64,000 nt of DNA from a virus. The translations under genes and the position numbers were made by a program. The stretch covers positions 1-64,000 of IMG/VR virus record IMGVR_UViG_3300037882_001770. The stretch is one strand, 5' to 3'. The notes beneath the pieces were generated by a model, which saw nothing but the letters and a program-made list of their open reading frames with translations, was not told the origin of the DNA and did no database searches. Numbering within the stretch: position 1 is the first letter of the stretch; every line of letters begins with the position of its first letter. Positions 5,797 through 12,441 of this stretch are shown one piece after another.

Positions 5797-6110
5797 AAAT
5801 CACTGTTAAACATAAGTTAATCATATTTCATAACCCGTATGAATGGTACAACTTGGCCGAACGTTTGAGAAAAGAATACGGCCAAAGTATTATGCTGATC
5901 TCGGCAAGATGTAAACGTGAATTGGGATTTACCGTTAGGCATCACAAAGGACTGGTTCCACATGATCCAGTAGAATGGGAAGTAATGAAATCAGAAGGGT
6001 GGCACCATCGTCATCACTACGAAGACCAAGTACATTTGGATTGGTATAACGAGTCGGCGCAGACTTGGTTTGTGCTTAAATACCTTAATAATGGGCAGGT
6101 TGACCAATAA
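5793..6110 (+). CDS. Small LKY-tail family protein (105 aa)
   Basis: The only in-frame start near the beginning is TTG 5793, with AAAGG about 9 nt upstream. The product begins MKITVKHKLIIF, has a His-rich middle (EGWHHRHHYEDQVHLDWY) and carries TWFVLKY followed by seven residues. It resembles a small protein I associate with marine T4-like phages, from memory only. The -35 box of the next promoter lies inside its last codons. Confidence 0.6.
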   Translation: MKITVKHKLIIFHNPYEWYNLAERLRKEYGQSIMLISARCKRELGFTVRHHKGLVPHDPVEWEVMKSEGWHHRHHYEDQVHLDWYNESAQTWFVLKYLNNGQVDQ

Positions 6111-6128
6111 AGGCATTTTGGCTATAAT
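6100..6128 (+). promoter_or_regulatory. Sigma70-type promoter for the 6135 gene
   Basis: TTGACC (6100-6105), a 17-bp spacer and TATAAT (6123-6128). Transcription should begin about 7 nt after the -10 box, at or next to the A of the ATG at 6135, leaving no room for a leader or ribosome site. The downstream sequence TATAATAGTAGTAT is repeated at the next promoter. Confidence 0.75.
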
Positions 6129-6134
6129 AGTAGT

Positions 6135-6428
6135 ATGAAAATAGTTAAATTGGATCAAAGATACGCAGGCTTTCCCAAGTGGAAGTATGCTCTCCAATTT
6201 CCTTTACGCAATCACAACTATAACAAGGAATATTTCAAGTATAAAACCGTATTCCAGGCAATATATGGCCCAGATGCCGAGATAAATCCAGAGTATCATA
6301 CCGCCCAATGGGGTAGTACTCCAAAATGGTTTTATAACGAGAATTGGCATACCAGCTTCGAAAAACGGCGAATTTACTATAATGATCAACGGGTTATGAC
6401 CATGATTCAGCTTAAAATAACAGCTTGA
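6135..6428 (+). CDS. Small conserved phage protein (97 aa), probably leaderless
   Basis: The ATG at 6135 lies 7 nt after a TATAAT box and has no Shine-Dalgarno sequence, so its mRNA is probably leaderless. The product starts MKIVKLDQRYAG, is Tyr/Trp/Asn rich and ends DQRVMTMIQLKITA, a weak version of the tail motif of the genes to its left. Function unknown. The TGA stop is part of the TTGACC -35 box of the following promoter. Confidence 0.6.
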   Translation: MKIVKLDQRYAGFPKWKYALQFPLRNHNYNKEYFKYKTVFQAIYGPDAEINPEYHTAQWGSTPKWFYNENWHTSFEKRRIYYNDQRVMTMIQLKITA

Positions 6429-6453
6429 CCATTAATTCGTGTTATTGTATAAT
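6425..6453 (+). promoter_or_regulatory. Sigma70-type promoter for the metallopeptidase-like gene
   Basis: TTGACC (6425-6430) overlaps the stop codon of the previous gene, followed by a 17-bp spacer and TATAAT (6448-6453). The predicted start near 6460 leaves a leader of about 23 nt containing AAGGA before the ATG at 6483. Its -35 box is identical to the one at 6100 and both share TATAATAGTAGTAT. Confidence 0.8.
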
Positions 6454-6482
6454 AGTAGTATAGTGAATAATAAGGACAAGTC

Positions 6483-7772
6483 ATGACAACTAGCACACAA
6501 AACAAAAAAGAATCAGACAAGTTTAAGGACTTGCTTGGCCCTACAGATCCCAAATTGGATCGCGAAATACGTGAAAAGCTGATCACAGCTCGTGTAGGAC
6601 TCTTGCTTCGTGCTAGTTTCTTTGGCAACCTGGCTACTCGACTCAAGCTGGTTAATGCCGATGAGTGGTGTCCTACTGCCGCAACCGACGGACGTCACTT
6701 TTACTACAATAGCAGATTTGTAGACATGCTCAAGCCCAAAGAGATTGAGTTCCTGTTTGGACATGAGGTCTTGCACTGTGTGTATGACCACTTTGGTCGT
6801 CGTGGTGATCGTGATCCACAACTGTTCAACATTGCCAATGACTATTGTGTAAATGGCGATTTGAAAAAACATCGTGTAGGTGAGTTTATCACTTCAGTTC
6901 CGTGCTTGTATGATGCCAAGTATGAAGGCATGAGCTCTGAAGAGATCTATGACATCTTGTATGAAAATGCGGAAAAAATCGACATTGGCAGTTTGATCGA
7001 CAAATTGCTGGATGACCACTTGGATGGCGAAGGTCAAGATGGTAGTGGTGAAGGCGACGGTGATGAAAAGAGTGGCAAAGGGTCAGGCCGTCCCAAGTTG
7101 AGTGCAGAAGAGCGTCAAAAGATCAAGGACGAAATCAAAGAAGCTGTGCTTGCGGCTGCGGCTGCCAGTGATGGTGCAGGCAACTTGCCAGCAGGTGTCA
7201 AACGCATTATTGAAGACATGACTGCACCCAAGATGAACTGGCGTGAACTGTTGCGTATGCAATTGGAAAGTACCATGAAGAGTGATTACACCTGGATGCG
7301 TAGCAGTCGCAAAGGTTGGCACATGGACGCGGTAATGCCAGGTATGAAGCTGGATCCAATGATTGATATTGCTGTGAGCTTGGATGCATCTGGATCAATT
7401 AGTGCCAAAATGCTTAACGATTTCTTGAGTGAAGTCGGCGGTATTATGGAACAGTTTCCAGCATATCGCATTCACGTGGTAACCTTTGATACTGAGTGCT
7501 ATAACCCTGTACAGTATGATAGTGAAAACTTGGATGATATCAACACTTACGAAGTCAAAGGTGGTGGTGGCACAGACTTTGATGCTGTATTTCGTTACTT
7601 TAAAGATAATGAAATTGAACCCAAGCGTCATATTATGTTTACAGACGGTTACCCATGTGGTAGCTGGGGCGATGAGATGTACTGTGACACTGTGTTTATT
7701 ATCCACGGTAGCACTAGTATTGTTCCACCATTTGGTCAATATGCTTACTACGAAGAAGAAAAAAGTCACTAA
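6483..7772 (+). CDS. VWA domain / HExxH metallopeptidase-like protein (DUF2201, COG3864 type)
   Basis: 429 residues. The N-terminal half carries HEVLH at 94-98, the zinc-binding HExxH motif, and a following NIANDYCVN typical of this family. An acidic Gly/Asp/Glu linker (about 180-205) and a helical segment lead to a C-terminal VWA-like domain with the MIDAS-type motif DASGS near residue 301, a GGGTDFDA loop and MFTDGY. Family members usually work with a MoxR-type AAA+ ATPase; no such gene is in the window, so it may lie to the left. It has its own promoter and an AAGGA ribosome site. Substrate unknown; whether it is an active protease is not shown. Confidence 0.8.
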   Translation: MTTSTQNKKESDKFKDLLGPTDPKLDREIREKLITARVGLLLRASFFGNLATRLKLVNADEWCPTAATDGRHFYYNSRFVDMLKPKEIEFLFGHEVLHCVYDHFGRRGDRDPQLFNIANDYCVNGDLKKHRVGEFITSVPCLYDAKYEGMSSEEIYDILYENAEKIDIGSLIDKLLDDHLDGEGQDGSGEGDGDEKSGKGSGRPKLSAEERQKIKDEIKEAVLAAAAASDGAGNLPAGVKRIIEDMTAPKMNWRELLRMQLESTMKSDYTWMRSSRKGWHMDAVMPGMKLDPMIDIAVSLDASGSISAKMLNDFLSEVGGIMEQFPAYRIHVVTFDTECYNPVQYDSENLDDINTYEVKGGGGTDFDAVFRYFKDNEIEPKRHIMFTDGYPCGSWGDEMYCDTVFIIHGSTSIVPPFGQYAYYEEEKSH

Positions 7773-7960
7773 TGCATAAAAAAATTAAACAACTTAAGTT
7801 GCAGGCTGGCATACAGGACAATCCAGATCAAGAAGGGCTAGATTTGTTTGCTGAATTGATTATACAAGAGTGTGCTCATATAGCTGACTGTCCAAGTAGT
7901 TTCAAGCACACTAACGGATACAAGATTCTTCGTTACTTTGACGTAAAGGAATTAGTATAA
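7772..7960 (+). CDS. Small conserved phage protein (62 aa)
   Basis: Starts at the TAATG overlap with the metallopeptidase-like gene. The middle reads GLDLFAELIIQECAHIAD, similar to a short segment I associate with many phage small proteins (FAELI..EC). No catalytic motif or membrane span. It is coupled to the next gene by TAATG. Confidence 0.6.
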   Translation: MHKKIKQLKLQAGIQDNPDQEGLDLFAELIIQECAHIADCPSSFKHTNGYKILRYFDVKELV

Positions 7961-8127
7961 TGAACAAGTTTAGAGCGTGGTACCTTCGTAACTATACCGA
8001 AATTACTTGGTTCCTAATTGGCTTTTTGACCTTTGCTGGATTGCAAGATCTGTCACAGGGTGATTATGTGCAAGCTGTTATCAGTTTTATTTTGGTAGCG
8101 GTGAACTGGTCATTTGCACGTCGATAA
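7960..8127 (+). CDS. Small two-helix membrane protein (55 aa)
   Basis: TAATG overlap with the previous gene; 55 codons to TAA at 8125-8127. After a basic N-terminus (MNKFRAWYLRNY) there are two hydrophobic stretches, about residues 15-28 and 38-50, joined by a short polar loop and followed by FARR. That suggests a two-pass inner-membrane protein with both ends in the cytoplasm. A terminator follows 16 nt after the stop. Function unknown; a phage membrane-modifying role is possible. Confidence 0.65.
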   Translation: MNKFRAWYLRNYTEITWFLIGFLTFAGLQDLSQGDYVQAVISFILVAVNWSFARR

Positions 8128-8143
8128 GCAGGTCAGTTTAGCC

Positions 8144-8170
8144 AAAACACCCCATTTAGGGGTGTTTTTT
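8144..8170 (+). terminator. Rho-independent terminator
   Basis: AAAACACCCC (8144-8153) pairs perfectly with GGGGTGTTTT (8159-8168) across an ATTTA loop, and the stem runs into TTTTTT (8165-8170). This is the cleanest terminator in the window. It closes the operon that starts at the 6425 promoter. The remaining gap to 8218 is AT-rich and shows no convincing -35/-10 pair. Confidence 0.92.
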
Positions 8171-8217
8171 ATTGTAAAAATAAATTAACAGCATGTATTT
8201 CTATTAAATATCACTGT

Positions 8218-8421
8218 ATGGAAAACAATCAAATCACAGTAACTGATCTTGTTACTATAAAGAATATCATAGATCTAGCATCTGCGCGAGGAGCATTTCG
8301 AGCAGGCGAAATGAAAGAAGTTGGCGAAGTGTATGAAAAACTTACGCAATTTTTAGAAGCAGTAATAGCGCAGGCACAGGCCGCCAATGGCACCGAGCCT
8401 GACCAAACCCAAGGAGAATAA
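8218..8421 (+). CDS. Small conserved phage protein (67 aa)
   Basis: ATG at 8218 follows a short AT-rich leader. The product is largely helical (LVTIKNIIDLASARGAFRAG) with a Gln/Ala-rich end (FLEAVIAQAQAAN). The pattern resembles a small conserved protein of marine T4-like phages, from memory. It lies directly upstream of an AAGGAG ribosome site for the next gene. Confidence 0.6.
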   Translation: MENNQITVTDLVTIKNIIDLASARGAFRAGEMKEVGEVYEKLTQFLEAVIAQAQAANGTEPDQTQGE

Positions 8422-8422
8422 A

Positions 8423-9127
8423 ATGGCATTTATGAAACACGTAGGTAAACATAGCGATCGTAGCATTGCTTTGTTATTTAGACAAGTACCAGGCGAGGAC
8501 CATATGTGCTTGCTCATCTATCCAGAAGTGTTACCAGCACACTGGCACGATGCAATCATGAAAGTATTAGAAAGCGATGTTGGTCAACAAGCAGAAGAGT
8601 TTGCAGAAGCATTGAGCCGTAGCCTGTTGCCGGACGGTCGTGTGATTCTTAACACCTTGCATCAAGAAAAGATGATCAAAAAAGTTCGTACCAGCGATGT
8701 TATCATGACTCCTAATTCGGGTGCTAGAATTCGCCTCGATGAACTTAACAAAATGTTAAACGAAATGAAACTTGGTGCAGATGCTATCAAAAAGATGGCG
8801 GAAAATGATGCGGCTCGTGGCCTAGTTGACGCACCTACCAAACGTGCCGCCGAAGCAGAATTCAAAGCTGGTCGTCAAGCTCCTGTACAAGCTCCACAGA
8901 ATGGTGCATTAAGTGATCGCGATATTGCAGCTAACATGTTGACCCAAGCACAACGCATGGAAATTGAAGCCAAGGGCATGATTGCCGAAGCCGCACGTAT
9001 GAAAAAAGACGCCGAGCGTATGCACCCAGGTGTAATTGCAAACGATTCTTCATCAACCTCTGCTACTACTGCACCCAAGCGCGGTCGTCCAGCTAAAGCT
9101 AAGGCGGTAGCGGATGCAGCTCAATGA
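8423..9127 (+). CDS. Conserved phage protein of unknown function (234 aa)
   Basis: I choose ATG 8423 because AAGGAG lies 7 nt upstream; an in-frame ATG at 8387 is inside the previous gene. The N-terminal half is globular (MAFMKHVGKHSDRS, then a hydrophobic MCLLIYPEVL strand). The second half is long charged helix, probably coiled coil (about 120-215), ending in an Ala/Lys tail with an AT-hook-like KRGRP. The start pattern is familiar from T4-like aquatic phages but I know no assigned function. DNA association through the KRGRP tail is an inference. Confidence 0.6.
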   Translation: MAFMKHVGKHSDRSIALLFRQVPGEDHMCLLIYPEVLPAHWHDAIMKVLESDVGQQAEEFAEALSRSLLPDGRVILNTLHQEKMIKKVRTSDVIMTPNSGARIRLDELNKMLNEMKLGADAIKKMAENDAARGLVDAPTKRAAEAEFKAGRQAPVQAPQNGALSDRDIAANMLTQAQRMEIEAKGMIAEAARMKKDAERMHPGVIANDSSSTSATTAPKRGRPAKAKAVADAAQ

Positions 9128-9416
9128 TGATTTTCTAGAGCAGTGGGAACATATAATTGCTACAGTAAACAAGACAGATGTTCCATTAGAATGCATTAAA
9201 AAAGTAGTAATCAAATTAAAAGGCGGCAAACAAAAAACTATTAACGTAAGTACTCTCCAGCGACAAGGATTAGATCTAGTCGAAATTGAAGGCATGCTTA
9301 CCCGTGTGTTCAATGAAATGGACAGTGAAATACGAGATGTAGATTTTGTAGTAGATATTTCTGCTGTAGCGGCCCTTGTTCAACCAGAAACTGACAAATT
9401 GTTAGGAAAACTTTGA
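9114..9416 (+). CDS. Conserved phage protein of unknown function (100 aa)
   Basis: ATG 9114 overlaps the previous gene by 14 nt. The protein has the segments VPLECIKKVVIKLKGGK and VQPETDKLLGKL, which I recall from small proteins next to thymidylate synthase in marine T4-like phages. The acidic middle (IRDVDFVVDISAVA) precedes a conserved-looking C-terminus. No enzyme motif seen. It couples to thyX by a TTGA overlap. Confidence 0.6.
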   Translation: MQLNDDFLEQWEHIIATVNKTDVPLECIKKVVIKLKGGKQKTINVSTLQRQGLDLVEIEGMLTRVFNEMDSEIRDVDFVVDISAVAALVQPETDKLLGKL

Positions 9417-10090
9417 AAGTAACATTAGTATCAAGCAGTGAGCCAAGTAAGGAACTAGTTGCACAGGGCATAGTAAATGCTCAAGAACTAGTTGCTTACT
9501 GTGCTCGTGTTAGCAATCCAGCCAACCAAACCAACACAGACACCAGCGAGAAGCTGATTCGTTATCTTATCAAACATAAACACTGGAGCCCGCTTGAAAT
9601 GGTGTCGGCTTGTTTAGAAATTGAAACCACTAGAGACATTGCTAGACAAATACTACGTCATCGTAGTTTCAGTTTTCAGGAGTTCAGTCAGCGTTATGCG
9701 GTAGCTGATCTAGGTTGGGAACTGAAAGAAACTAGACTACAAGATACCAAAAATCGCCAGAACAGTATTGCACTAAGTGGACTGACTCTTAAAGAACAAA
9801 ATCTAATGGAGCAGTGGAAGGTCAAACAAGAACAATTGATACAAGATGCCGAGTATGCCTACGACTGGGCAATCACCAACGGCATTGCTAAAGAACAAGC
9901 TAGAGCTGTTCTGCCAGAAGGCCTCACTGTGAGTAGACTGTATATGCAAGGTACGCTACGTTCATGGCTACACTATATCGAGCTACGTTCGGGGCCAGAA
10001 ACTCAAAAGGAACATAGGCAGGTAGCCGAAGCCTGCGCAGGTGCATTAGAAACTATTTTTCCAATGGTTACCGAATTCCTTGTAAAGTAA
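9413..10090 (+). CDS. thyX: Flavin-dependent thymidylate synthase ThyX
   Basis: 225 residues, the usual ThyX size. It carries the family signature RHRSFSFQEFSQRY starting at Arg82 (consensus RHRxxSxxxxSxR), which binds dUMP and FAD. An upstream segment KHKHWSPLEM matches the conserved H-x-S-x-x-E region, and the C-terminal half has the expected helix around LRSWLHYIELR. The enzyme makes dTMP from dUMP using methylene-THF and reduced FAD. The start is TTG at 9413, overlapping the previous stop (TTGA) with TTAGGAAAA upstream. It would supply dTTP for phage replication. Confidence 0.95.
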   Translation: MKVTLVSSSEPSKELVAQGIVNAQELVAYCARVSNPANQTNTDTSEKLIRYLIKHKHWSPLEMVSACLEIETTRDIARQILRHRSFSFQEFSQRYAVADLGWELKETRLQDTKNRQNSIALSGLTLKEQNLMEQWKVKQEQLIQDAEYAYDWAITNGIAKEQARAVLPEGLTVSRLYMQGTLRSWLHYIELRSGPETQKEHRQVAEACAGALETIFPMVTEFLVK

Positions 10091-10108
10091 TGTCTTTTCT
10101 GTTATAAT
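10080..10108 (+). promoter_or_regulatory. Sigma70-type promoter for the 10114 gene
   Basis: TTGTAA (10080-10085, inside the last codons of thyX), 17-bp spacer, TATAAT (10103-10108). The ATG at 10114 begins 6 nt after the -10 box, so the transcript should start at or within a base or two of the start codon. It would drive the epimerase/aminotransferase genes as well. Confidence 0.7.
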
Positions 10109-10113
10109 ACAGT

Positions 10114-10449
10114 ATGGCCATTGCAAATACACATCGATCAGAAGATGCCACTCGTTTATTTAAAGCACCCGAGTATAAACTCATCAATGATAAAGTAGTA
10201 AAATTTAACGATGTCAAGGTGCACGAATTTAATATGGGAGATGTAGAGGACCCTGACTTGTATGCGGCAGAGCCATTATGGCAGTGGCAACAAACAGAAG
10301 CCGGAAAATGGGTCATGTCTCATGCAGTAGAAACTCCCTTCTGGCATCGCATAGTGAATCCATACACTTTTGGTTATACTTACTACGTGATTGCTCGGCT
10401 TTGCGAGCAGGATCAAACATACTGGACACTTAAATGGCAAAAATCTTAG
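10114..10449 (+). CDS. Conserved phage protein with LKW tail (111 aa), probably leaderless
   Basis: The ATG sits 6 nt after a TATAAT box with no ribosome site. The protein has a middle segment HEFNMGDVEDPDLYAA, then PLWQWQQTEAGKWVM and AVETPFWHR, which I recall in conserved proteins of marine T4-like phages. It ends QTYWTLKWQKS, the same tail motif as the array at 926-6110 although it lies 4 kb outside it. Function unknown. Confidence 0.65.
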   Translation: MAIANTHRSEDATRLFKAPEYKLINDKVVKFNDVKVHEFNMGDVEDPDLYAAEPLWQWQQTEAGKWVMSHAVETPFWHRIVNPYTFGYTYYVIARLCEQDQTYWTLKWQKS

Positions 10450-11405
10450 TAACAGGTGGTCTTGGGTTCATCGGGCACAATGTTGTAGCCCTGTTAGAAT
10501 CTCAAGGTCATCACTGTGTCATTACCGATACTCAAACTACCTACGGTATTATCCCACAAGACGAAATAGATTATCTCGTAAGTGAACGAAAAACAAAAAT
10601 AAAAACTGACAGAATCTATCGAATCGACATTGCTGATCGAGATGGTATTGATTGGGTCGTACGCGAACACAAGCCCGATGTTGTCATACACATGGCCAGC
10701 TTTCCTAGACAGAAAGTAGTCAATGCTAATCCTTCCTATGGCGCCCAGGTCATGATGGAGGGGTTGATTAATGTGTTAGAAAGCGCAAAACGTCACAAGG
10801 TAGAACGTGTAGTTTATATTTCAAGTTCAATGGTATATGGTGACTTTGAAGATCAAGTAACTGAGGATAGTGAATGCAATCCTATTGGACAATATGGCAT
10901 TATGAAATTCGCAGGGGAGCAACTTGTTAAAGATTACCATCGCCGCGGCGCTTTTGATTATGTCATTATTCGCCCCAGTGCTGTATATGGGCCACTTGAT
11001 GTCGAAGATAGAGTCGTTGCAAAATTTATGCTGGCAGCCATGCGCGGAGAAACTCTCAAGGTAAACGGCGCAGAAGAAACCCTAGACTTTACCTATGTTG
11101 ACGATGCTGCTGCCGGTATTGTATCCGCCACTACACGTGTCATGAGTGCCAATCGCATATATAATATTACAAAATCATGTTCAGTTGCGCTGTTAACCGC
11201 GGCCGAAATGATTGTTGCCCTTGTGGGCAAAGGAACCGTAGAAGTTCGCGACAGAGACGCAGATTTTCCCAGTCGCGGCGCATTAGATATTGATCGTGCT
11301 AGAGTAATTCTTGGCTACGATCCTAAGATTGATATTGAAGAGGGTTTCCAAAGGTACTATGATTGGCTTAAAAATTCCGTTTACTGGTCTCAAAAAACAG
11401 TATAA
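10434..11405 (+). CDS. NAD(P)-dependent sugar-nucleotide epimerase/dehydratase (extended SDR)
   Basis: 323 residues. The N-terminus ILVTGGLGFIGHNV is the GxxGxxG dinucleotide-binding loop. SSSMVYGD and the catalytic Tyr154-x3-Lys158 pair (YGIMK) follow, then RPSAVYGP, the usual nucleotide-sugar-side strand. Extended SDRs of this type epimerise, dehydrate or reduce NDP-sugars; which reaction cannot be read from the motifs. The start overlaps the preceding gene by 16 nt, and the next gene, an aminotransferase, starts inside its end. The pair is typical of NDP-amino-sugar pathways. Confidence 0.87.
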   Translation: MAKILVTGGLGFIGHNVVALLESQGHHCVITDTQTTYGIIPQDEIDYLVSERKTKIKTDRIYRIDIADRDGIDWVVREHKPDVVIHMASFPRQKVVNANPSYGAQVMMEGLINVLESAKRHKVERVVYISSSMVYGDFEDQVTEDSECNPIGQYGIMKFAGEQLVKDYHRRGAFDYVIIRPSAVYGPLDVEDRVVAKFMLAAMRGETLKVNGAEETLDFTYVDDAAAGIVSATTRVMSANRIYNITKSCSVALLTAAEMIVALVGKGTVEVRDRDADFPSRGALDIDRARVILGYDPKIDIEEGFQRYYDWLKNSVYWSQKTV

Positions 11406-12441
11406 CAATCTTCGCACAGAGATATTAGATGCCACGGACGAAGTACTACGTTCAGGACAACTCATGGCAGGTAATCACACTGCTGAGTTTGAAAACTGGC
11501 TGGCCAAGAAAAATAAAAGCAAATATGCTATAACTTGTCATAGCGGCAGCCAGGCGCTTGAAATTATTGCAGAATACTATCGAGGCTTATCTAGTACCAA
11601 TCCACCCACGGTTGCCATACCCAGCATGACCTATGTTGCCACGGCAAACTCATTTTTAAGAGCCGGATGGAACTTGTACATTGCGGATACTGATCAGTAT
11701 GGTATACTGAACAAAAAGAAAATACCACACGATCTAAGTATTCAAGCAACTTGCCTAGTAGGATTGTATGGTATGGCCATCGATCAGCTAGACAATAAAT
11801 TTTGGGCCACAGATTTAATTATTGAAGATGGTGCCCAGCACTGGTTATCCAGCAACTGCAATCGTATTGGCAACGCTACTGCTATCAGCTTTGATCCAAT
11901 GAAAAACTTAAATGCGTATGGCAATGGCGGTGCTGTAGTTACAGATGATGTAGATCTTTTAGAATATGCTCGCGGGTGGAGTAATAACGGCAAGCCCAAA
12001 CATACCAATGTTGGAACCAATAGTCGAATGAGCGAAGTAGAGTGTGCTCAAATGTTGGTCAAAATCAAATATATCGATCTATGGCAGGATCGGCGTAGTA
12101 ACATTGCTCGCTACTGGATCGGTCGATTAAAAGACACCGGTGTCAGATGTTTGATTGACAAAAATAATGTCAACACACATTCATTTCATAAGTTTGTTAT
12201 TGATGTCGATCAACGAGATATATTAAAACGCAATCTCGAACTAAAGCATATTGAAACTAAGGTACATTACAATTTGCCATTGCACGAACTTCCAGTATAC
12301 GAAACATTTTCTGGACCAGATATTTTGAGCTGTGCTAGTAGTCTAAGTCGACGTGTGTTGAGTTTACCAATGTATCCGGAACTAACTGATCTTGAAGTTG
12401 AATATATTATTGATCAGGTGTTAGATTGCGCTTTATCATAG
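11359..12441 (+). CDS. DegT/DnrJ/EryC1 family sugar aminotransferase
   Basis: 360 residues from ATG 11359, which has AAAGG 6-10 nt upstream and overlaps the epimerase gene by 47 nt. It begins LKIPFTGLKKQYNNL, the classic DegT opening. THSGSQALE-like CHSGSQALE, EDGAQHW and DPMKNLNAYGNGGAVVTDD follow, with the PLP lysine at about Lys182. These enzymes transfer an amino group to a keto-sugar nucleotide or ketocyclitol. With the epimerase upstream it would make an amino sugar. Its last 35 bp overlap the 3' end of the opposite-strand gene. Confidence 0.9.
   Translation: MIGLKIPFTGLKKQYNNLRTEILDATDEVLRSGQLMAGNHTAEFENWLAKKNKSKYAITCHSGSQALEIIAEYYRGLSSTNPPTVAIPSMTYVATANSFLRAGWNLYIADTDQYGILNKKKIPHDLSIQATCLVGLYGMAIDQLDNKFWATDLIIEDGAQHWLSSNCNRIGNATAISFDPMKNLNAYGNGGAVVTDDVDLLEYARGWSNNGKPKHTNVGTNSRMSEVECAQMLVKIKYIDLWQDRRSNIARYWIGRLKDTGVRCLIDKNNVNTHSFHKFVIDVDQRDILKRNLELKHIETKVHYNLPLHELPVYETFSGPDILSCASSLSRRVLSLPMYPELTDLEVEYIIDQVLDCALS

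Noticed and set aside
8171-8217. Possible promoter before the gene at 8218
   Set aside because: TATTAAATAT and TTAACA are present but the spacing (11 bp) does not fit sigma70, and the T4-late consensus is matched only loosely.
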